Assembly: GCA_021229015.1 (NCBI GenBank)
Contig: CM037777.1
Location: forward strand, 25,229,222 to 25,293,221
Direction: 5' to 3'
DNA: 64,000 bases
DNA from: Solen grandis
Taxonomy: Eukaryota > Mollusca > Bivalvia > Adapedonta > Solenidae
Part shown: one piece after another, positions 57,355 through 64,000 of the stretch
Layout: every line of letters starts with the position of its first letter
How positions within the stretch are numbered: the first letter of the stretch is position 1
Program-made: the position numbers and the translations under genes
Notes under the pieces: generated by a model
What the model saw: the letters and a program-made list of their open reading frames with translations, nothing else
Told to the model about the DNA's origin: nothing
The model's database searches: none

Positions 57355-59971
57355 AGTTTAATGAAAACAGATTGTCATTCTCTTGCATTTTAGAAACTTC
57401 ATATTTTTTATTTTTTACATGTTTTTAAAAATAGGACTGTAATTATTGCAAAGTTAATTTGAATAATTCAATGTAGTACTGTCCATAGCTTTATTAGGTA
57501 TTACGTTGTTCATTTATATGAAAACAGCTCATTCACAGATAATTAGAATTTTTACTATTTGTGTGCATTACGCCTATCACTACCCTTTTAAAGACACATT
57601 GTAACCTAATGCAACATTCCGAGAATGGAAAGTTTCTTCTTCATATGCAATAGCGTCACAGACGGTATTGAAGCTATTTTTAGACTTAAGAATTCTACAT
57701 TTAGAATGTATTTTTTCGTCTGCCGTCAAATTACTGACCACATTCACTCTGCGAGTATTCACTACCTTGCACTGGCGAAGTGACAATATTGTGCAACGTG
57801 TTACGTTGTACTGTTGGAACCTACTTCTGGGATATCGTATTCTATATTAAATTGATTTCCCTGAAATGGGCATTTACAAATAATAGCGGTTTCCCGTGCA
57901 TAATGACCTACACTGTCCGAGTTTATTTGTCAGGAAACAAATTCTTCACTACCATTAAAGAGGGATGGTAGAATAAAACTTATTTCTACCGGCCATAAAT
58001 GATCGAGCTTCTTTAAAGACATCAAATTATATACAAAACATTCAATTCATTCTTTTTGGTATTTCACTTACATACCGCATGGGCAGCCGGGTTGTTTTTT
58101 AAAACTAAATCACAAATCTTGGAATTCGTCAACGACAAAACCCAAATGACTCCAATAATTTCCGACATATGACGAACTTTGTCGAGCCTTACAATAATTT
58201 GATGATGTCATATTTTGTAAATTACTCTAATAATTGTATTTTTATGGACTATATCTACTTAATTTTGTTTTATTATTACACCCCAAAAATGCTTTGTCTT
58301 AGGATTAAAAGTTCCACCTGTTATGTATTAAATTACTTTTATTTGCTAGGTAAATAGATAATATATAATGAACAGTATATAGTATAATGTTATGAACATT
58401 GTGGTCTATAAATTCTCATAATGATGTTTTGCTACTTTTGTATAACATAATATTTTTTATGAAGAACTATGTTGATAAGGTTTGTTTATTTTTTTCAAGA
58501 AGGTTTGGTTTTTGTACGGTAATTAATACTTAAATTCTTGAAACAAGAAAACTGAAGAGTTTCATCCCGTGGTCTTTACTCGAGACCGTGTGTTGTATAT
58601 ATATATCACAATTAATATGTATCTTTACATATATATTGTTTAACATTTTATTTGTAAGAATCATTTAAATTCCATTGAAGCAGAAATTAATTTTCTTATA
58701 ATTTCCTGATTTCTGCAGCAAAATCTAAATTCCGCAATTGTATAAATTTGGCGGTATCTCCATCACATGTAATAGCGTTACGAAAGGTATAGAACCAATA
58801 TTTAGAATTATATAACCTAAATTTAGATGTTTTATTTTTGTGTGCCGTCACATGACTGATCACATTCACCCTCCGTGCATCCGTGCATGCGCTTACCTCA
58901 CAAGCTGAACTTACGAATTAGCTACGGGACTGGAAAGAATAGCAAGTAGAGTATATACAAAAATCCTTAAAAAATGGCTGCCAAAAGTATATTATCAACA
59001 CCTATGATATCACAAAAAAACCGTGTATTAGATTTCACTTATCGAAGCAGTGATAAAATAAATTAGTAAAGAATAGCAAGTAGAGTATATACAAAAATGG
59101 TACCTTTTGTATGATAAACACATAAAAAAGCCAAAGATTTTAGAAACCCTTATCTCAAAACCATATATATCAACTTTTAGAGAGTATGTTGTGAAGTAAT
59201 AGATTTTTATTTAATCTTTCTCTCTTGTTTATCGTAAGCAAAGGTTTATCATAGACAACTCGTTAAACAGCTAAACGTCATCGTGCTTATGCAGGTTGTT
59301 TGTACTATTCTAAGATTAAAGTATTGCGGCGTGCATTATTTTCTGATATATGCACGATTCAAAATCAGTAAATCAAATGTAATATTGAGACAAATGAATA
59401 TGCAATGACGGAATCTACAACTTAAAGAAAAAAAAAACGTTCAAGCCCATTTTACATTTCAAACTGACTACTGGTACACATTGCAAATACAACACAATAC
59501 AAAACTACCACGGAGTATATCCAAATGACTCACAAATGTGAATAAGGATTAACTTTAAGAATGCTATTTGATGTTATTTGTTGTTATAATGTATGAAAGT
59601 GTTAACTTTAAATCTGCCTTAAAGGTGGGGTACCAAATATTATCCATTGTTTGAGATTGCAGGTTTAATTATATATCTTTTTGTTTAGATATAAACTTTC
59701 GCTTAAAGATATATTCCAGACCGTTGTGTCATTTTGTTGTTCCTGTTTTGTGTATGTGTGTGTGTTAATTATTGTGATTCTGTTCATTTGTATAATGACC
59801 AGAGACTCCCATTATAGAGTGCATCAGCAAACATCTGGTAATCATGATGCGGTATATAAAAGCAGCTAATTTGCTCAAAATAGTCAGGCAGTTGCACGAA
59901 AGTCGATTAACGCTCTTCTTTTGTGTATAAAAGTAAGCGTGGGAATTGACATGTGTTGGGTATATTCAGCA
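57355..59971. repeat. Segmental duplication, copy 2 (~2.62 kb)
   Basis: Matches 40891-43572 almost base for base from 'agtttaatgaaaacag' to 'gtatattcagca'. Between about 58922 and 59020 it differs: about 150 bases of copy 1 are missing and replaced by about 90, including a second, displaced copy of 'agaatagcaagtagagtata' that also occurs in its normal place at about 59068. The promoter-like TATA element is kept (about 59850-59867). Confidence 0.9.
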
Positions 59972-60228
59972 TGATTGCACTAGGCCAAGTCTGTTTAGAG
60001 TAAGTAGAAGTGTCTCCTGTTGATTTTGTATATAGGAATCAGTAACTATGAGTTCTTATCGATTTCATTAATTACATATATACTGGCTATTTAAGGTGTC
60101 ATACGAATCTTTGTTATTATTGGAATCAATGTTTTATGTACATTTTGTATTTTATACAAACAATCTGTTGGCTTAGTAGCCCCTAAGAATAATTATATAT
60201 AATAAAGGTTGTTTACACGTTACAATAT

Positions 60229-60478
60229 CGGCCGCGACATACCAAAGTCGTAAAAAATGGTACTGTTATAGCTCCCTTACTTGGCGCTCAGCATATAAGG
60301 GTAGTTGCAGGACTGGTTGGCCCGGTGTCAGGATAATGTGATTGGGTGTGGTATCATGCCACATGTCTACGGCGTGATACTGCAGTGTGGCAGCACTATA
60401 TCTGTCTCAAGTAGACATCGTCTCCAAATGACTGAAATACTGTCGGTGGGAAGTTAAACCCAACAGACAAACAAACAA
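60229..60478 (+). repeat. SINE family B, 5'-truncated, with 14 bp target-site duplication
   Basis: Begins inside the family at 'cggccgcgacataccaaagtcg', runs through the body and tail 'atgactgaaatactgtcggtgggaagttaaaccc', and ends in (acaa)n. The direct repeat 'acacgttacaatat' flanks it exactly at 60215-60228 and 60479-60492, the signature of LINE-driven insertion. Confidence 0.85.
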
Positions 60479-60492
60479 ACACGTTACAATAT

Positions 60493-61899
60493 TTTCAGAG
60501 AACATTCTTATGAATGAATACATGAATAAAATACATTGTATGTTTAAACTAATTAGAAGTAGTAACATTTTGAAAATGATGCTTAAAATTATGAAAAAAA
60601 ATGTAGATAATGAAATATTGCATAGTATATTTCTGAATTTAGTAGCTTCTTTAAGTGTGTATCAATCGTGAATATATATGTTTTGTATACATATATAAAA
60701 CTATATAGAATAAACACGTAATCATGAAACTGGTTTTATATTCAGACAACCTTGTTAGATATGTTTATCATCCTTTAAACCTAATCCATATTGACCACAG
60801 AGTCCAGTGTTGTAAACATGTTGATAGTACATTTATATTGAAGCCCGTTTTGATCAAGAAACCAGATTATAACACACACCATATTTTAAATATACGTCTT
60901 CCAGTGATTGTGTTCGTTAAGGAGTTGCTGTACATGGACAATAAGTGAGGTTTGTTAAATAAATATATTGCATTTAAAGTTTTATTACGCTTTTTTGAGT
61001 CTGTAATAGGTTCTGGTAATTAATATGTACGTGTTTCTAATCACATTGTGATGTTCGAATGTATCGCGTGTCACTTACGTGCAAATCGGCAGTTACTTGA
61101 ATTTCCTGCCATTTTTAGACGGCGATAAGCCGTCTTATGCTGAAAATCGAAATCAGGCCTTGCTAATTTGCATATTTTCCACAACATTTTTAACTGTTCC
61201 TCTCCGCGCTTAGTGCGGATCCATGCAATGCGATTCTGCACTAACGAATACGAGTGGAATATGTTACACAGGCGTTTAAATCATAACCGTAACCGCTTTT
61301 AGTGTGTTACTGTTTGTTAACATGTTTTCTTTTGCCATTATTTTGCACTTGGAGCATCAATTTAAGCGTGAAAAAAATATACGTGACATTTCTTAACCAG
61401 AATAGCAACCCATCTTACGTACATGAAGATCTATTCCTGTAAAAAGAAAAAGTAGTGCTCCGTATGTATGTAATTGACCTAAAGTAGTCCACACAACATT
61501 TTGCATGATGGCGAGTTAGGTTCCTCCCAGGGCATTTCTTAACTTTGAAATAGATAGGCAAACATTCTAGTATCTTAAATAATCAAATACCTGGTCAATT
61601 TCTACACATACAAAACAACAGATAGAATTCGCTAGTACTAGAGAAAGAGATTGACCTACTAAGGTATGCAGCTCTTTATGAATGAAAGGTTCATGACCTT
61701 TACTCCGGATTATTATGTTACAAACAGAACCTCTGTAGCAACAGCGGTTGGAGTTTTTGTTGTCATGTGACTGCTTCAATAACTTCAGAAACGCTGGGTT
61801 TAGAATGTTTATCCCGTCGCCGTCTCTCAGCGCATTGTGCGCTTTGATTATGTTTTGTATCTATCAATGGGTCGAGGTGAGAGTTTAAGCCTGTCTCCT
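60493..61899. other. AT-rich stretch, nothing firmly recognised
   Basis: A 74-codon frame at 60724-60948 is followed closely by 'aaataaatat', but has no recognised domain or splice support. 'gacggcgataagccgtc' (61120-61136) is a small palindrome. 'cctcccagggcatttcttaa' near 61522 is shared with 8358. Confidence 0.35.
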
Positions 61900-62070
61900 T
61901 GTAGTTACCGTCGTTAGATAGATATAGCACTAATATATATCTAGTGTGCTTGGCGTTGAGCTCATAATGATTCGAGAAGCAGTCAGCCAGTGACTGGTCG
62001 TGGTATCAGGCCATTTGTCCACGGTGTGATATCGCAGTGAGGCAGCACTACAATAATAAAGTATCTACCT
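61900..62070 (+). repeat. Diverged SINE body
   Basis: 'gtgcttggcgttgagctcata', 'actggtcgtggtatcaggccatttgtccacggtgtgatatcgcagtgaggcagcactac' align with the family B body at 10011-10322 with many substitutions. Confidence 0.5.
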
Positions 62071-62123
62071 CGAGTGAAGAAAAATCCATTAACAATTTAC
62101 TGACGTAGGATTGAAGGAAGATA

Positions 62124-62160
62124 AATAAATAAATAAATAAATAAATTAAAAAAAATAAAT
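62124..62160. repeat. (AAAT)n microsatellite
   Basis: About five perfect 'aaat' units followed by an A-rich run. Confidence 0.8.
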
Positions 62161-62447
62161 GAAGACTCTTTATTACAATGAGAAAAAAAAATATTTGTAA
62201 AATATTGACATATATTTAGCTTTAGCTTTCATTCAGCAACAACTAAATGAGTTAATGCTTAAAGCCAAACAGAACTGTTACTAGTTCTCGTTCTAGACCA
62301 TAAAAATACTTCTTTATTTTAAATTATGAAACCATTATTACGTGTGGTTTACGTGATATACACTTAAAGTGATCAGTGCGTGATTAAGCAGGTTACCTCG
62401 CTTCTGTTAAGTTTGAATTGTCATAATGTATATACCGAGATGAACAA

Positions 62448-63056
62448 GAGGTGTCAAGGAGACACCGCGCTCGACTATTCTCAGTGCTTTATAATATAAA
62501 AAGGCCATGCTAAATCAAGGGCCATGTATCTGTCAAAATAAATGAAAGTGTCTGCTATTTTCTACTATTGCAATTATGTTGCTGAACAAGTAACAAAAAT
62601 AATCAAAGCAATAACATGACTTTGAAATATTTATGGGTGTGTTTTTATACGGTCACAAAGGGGAATAATTCCGTTAAAATTCATGCTAGAGTTATGGGTC
62701 TTGGCAAATGGTGTACAATTATGAGCTTGAAGACAAGTGTGAAGTTTAAAGTGAATATCTTTGATAGTAAATGTTGTGGAGATTGAATTCGCACGCAAAA
62801 CCTTAACCAGGAATTTCTAAGTTCACAAAGGGGAATAATTCAGTAAAAATCCATGCTAGTTGTGGGTCTTGGTAAGCTGTGTGCAATTATGACCTTAAAG
62901 ACATTTGTGAAGTTTCAAGTGAATACTTTTAGTGGTTGTGGAGATATAAAAAGATAGAAAAACTGGCAAGCAAACCCTTAACCTTGGGTGTTACGCCGAC
63001 GCCGACGCCAGTGTGACTAGGATAGCTCTTACTATTCTTCGATTTGTCGAGCCGAA
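62448..63056 (+). repeat. Mollusc-type dispersed repeat ('acaagaggtgtcaaggagacacc...')
   Basis: Opens 'gaacaagaggtgtcaaggagacaccgcgctcgac' and closes 'gttacgccgacgccgacgccagtgtgactaggatagctcttactattcttcgatttgtcgagcc'. It carries a repeated internal block 'ttcacaaaggggaataattc.gt.aaaat.catgctag' at about 62650-62690 and 62822-62860. The form is familiar from bivalve genomes; it has no coding capacity. Confidence 0.6.
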
Positions 63057-63718
63057 AACTATTCAATTTAGATAATATATATTTATATGCATTTTACAGA
63101 TTCGCTTCAATTATTCATATTAAATGTATGTCTAATACTCTATGTTCTCCTAGAGTCGAGTTTCATGAAATTCGAAAAAACAAAAAACAAAAAAAAAACA
63201 CGAGATTAATCCTCATTTCTTTAATAAATGTCTTAAAGTCGGTATTATCGCAATCTCTTAGGCATCTTTATTGTCCATGTTGTATGGATTTATTCAGTGT
63301 GATTGAAAAAGATGTAATATTATCATTAGTCGCCAAATAGTTGACCAGCTGACTTAAATGTTAACAAACTATGACTACACACTTTTAACTTTAGATGGAT
63401 TATCCTCTTAAAATATTAATGTTCACGTTTCCTTATACATGTTTTATCAATAGAATCGAAATGCCGTGTTATACATTCCCTAACGTTTACCATGCTATTC
63501 GTTTTCCCTATAGTTTCATTAGTTGCACATATGTTTGGAATCAAATTTCCCCGTGTTTCCCAATTCCGACCATTCTATCAGTGGCGAGTGCTCTTTTTTC
63601 GCTTATGACCAATCCAAACTAAGCACAGACAAAGCAAAATCCGTGAGAAAAGGTTTATTTCCGACTGAATCAAGTAAACCATGCCTAACCCTAATTGATA
63701 TCCAACGTGTTAAATCGC

Positions 63719-63832
63719 TAACGAGTTCGTTTCATGACTTGACCAAAACAGTGTTTCGAACCGCCTTGGTTTACCCGTCAAACCAAGGCGGTACGAAACA
63801 CAGATTTTGTCAAGTCTTAAGCAAACTCGTTA
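63719..63832. mobile_element. Foldback element with 54 bp arms
   Basis: The left arm 'taacgagttcgtttcatgac...gtgtttcgaaccgccttggttt' and the reverse complement of the right arm differ at only a handful of positions around a short loop ('acccgtc'). The whole 114 bp could extrude as a hairpin. Flanking TA dinucleotides fit a Tc1/mariner-type MITE, but this is inferred. Confidence 0.75.
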
Positions 63833-64000
63833 TAGGAATGGTGTGGGGCTATTATCGTATCTTTATCCATAGTAATCATATAAAGATAATCCTTGGCCCT
63901 AAAGCATCAATATCCCGAGTCTGTACTTTAGACTCAGGCTCAAAAGGTGCTGAATCTATTTTCTCAGTATCCATGACTATATTTCTTAGTATATTAAGGG

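Noticed and set aside
1..64000. CRISPR arrays, rRNA genes, bacterial operons
   Set aside because: Direct repeats here lack the short regular repeat/unique spacer pattern, no rRNA core sequence was recognised, and splice signals, SINEs and LINEs indicate a eukaryote.

Overview
The window is eukaryotic, repeat-rich, AT-rich DNA with spliced genes and long introns. It most likely comes from a bivalve mollusc, perhaps an imparidentian or venerid clam. That rests on remembered resemblance of several repeats to families abundant in clam genomes: tRNA-headed SINEs ending in an 'actgaaatactg...gttaaac' tail, a MITE bounded by 'aaccctttccctcat', and 'agctcacctgagcac...' elements. No database search was possible, so the placement is an inference.

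Layout. 1-4.75 kb: a ~130 bp tandem repeat (113-680), then a diverged ~180 bp satellite-like array of about 15 units (1.49-4.75 kb). 5.1-5.6 kb: the clearest promoter, apparently divergent. A minus-strand first coding exon encodes a ZAD-like C-x2-C...C-x2-C finger, with a YY1-type motif just upstream, and a possible plus-strand noncoding first exon ends in GTGAGT. 5.6-18.3 kb: intron or intergenic DNA with SINEs, two copies of a palindrome-bearing MITE, a tandemly repeated ~400 bp block, a 1.1 kb mollusc-type repeat, and three short plus-strand candidate exons, all phase 0, that I could not assign. 18.3-40.8 kb: a segment bounded by two 100-N gaps, made of head-to-tail copies (period ~9-9.8 kb) of an I-group-like non-LTR retrotransposon (ORF1 with CCHC knuckles; ORF2 with endonuclease, RT and RNase H). 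Large parts look like uncorrected consensus, with many homopolymer and indel differences. 40.9-43.6 kb: first copy of a ~2.65 kb near-identical segmental duplication; the second is at 57.4-60.0 kb. Between the two copies lies a complete four-exon gene for a 212-residue claudin/PMP22-like four-span membrane protein (47.4-55.2 kb). Its first intron holds, antisense, an apparently complete 2.62 kb MULE DNA transposon (50190-52809) with an intact 469-codon FLYWCH-MULE transposase, terminal inverted repeats and an 8 bp target-site duplication. 55.2-57 kb: degraded LINE 3' ends and a hairpin MITE. 60-64 kb: SINEs, a mollusc-type repeat, and a foldback element at 63.72 kb.

The best-supported genes are the claudin-like gene and the nested MULE transposase. 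The ZAD-like exon is well supported as an exon, but the rest of its gene lies outside the window or was not found. There are no operons, CRISPR arrays or rRNA genes; the tRNA-like sequences all look like SINE heads. The most interesting items are the young-looking nested MULE, the tandem LINE array with its paired 3' hairpins, and the 2.65 kb duplication that ends just past a TATA promoter-like element. None of these amounts to a demonstrably new biological system.
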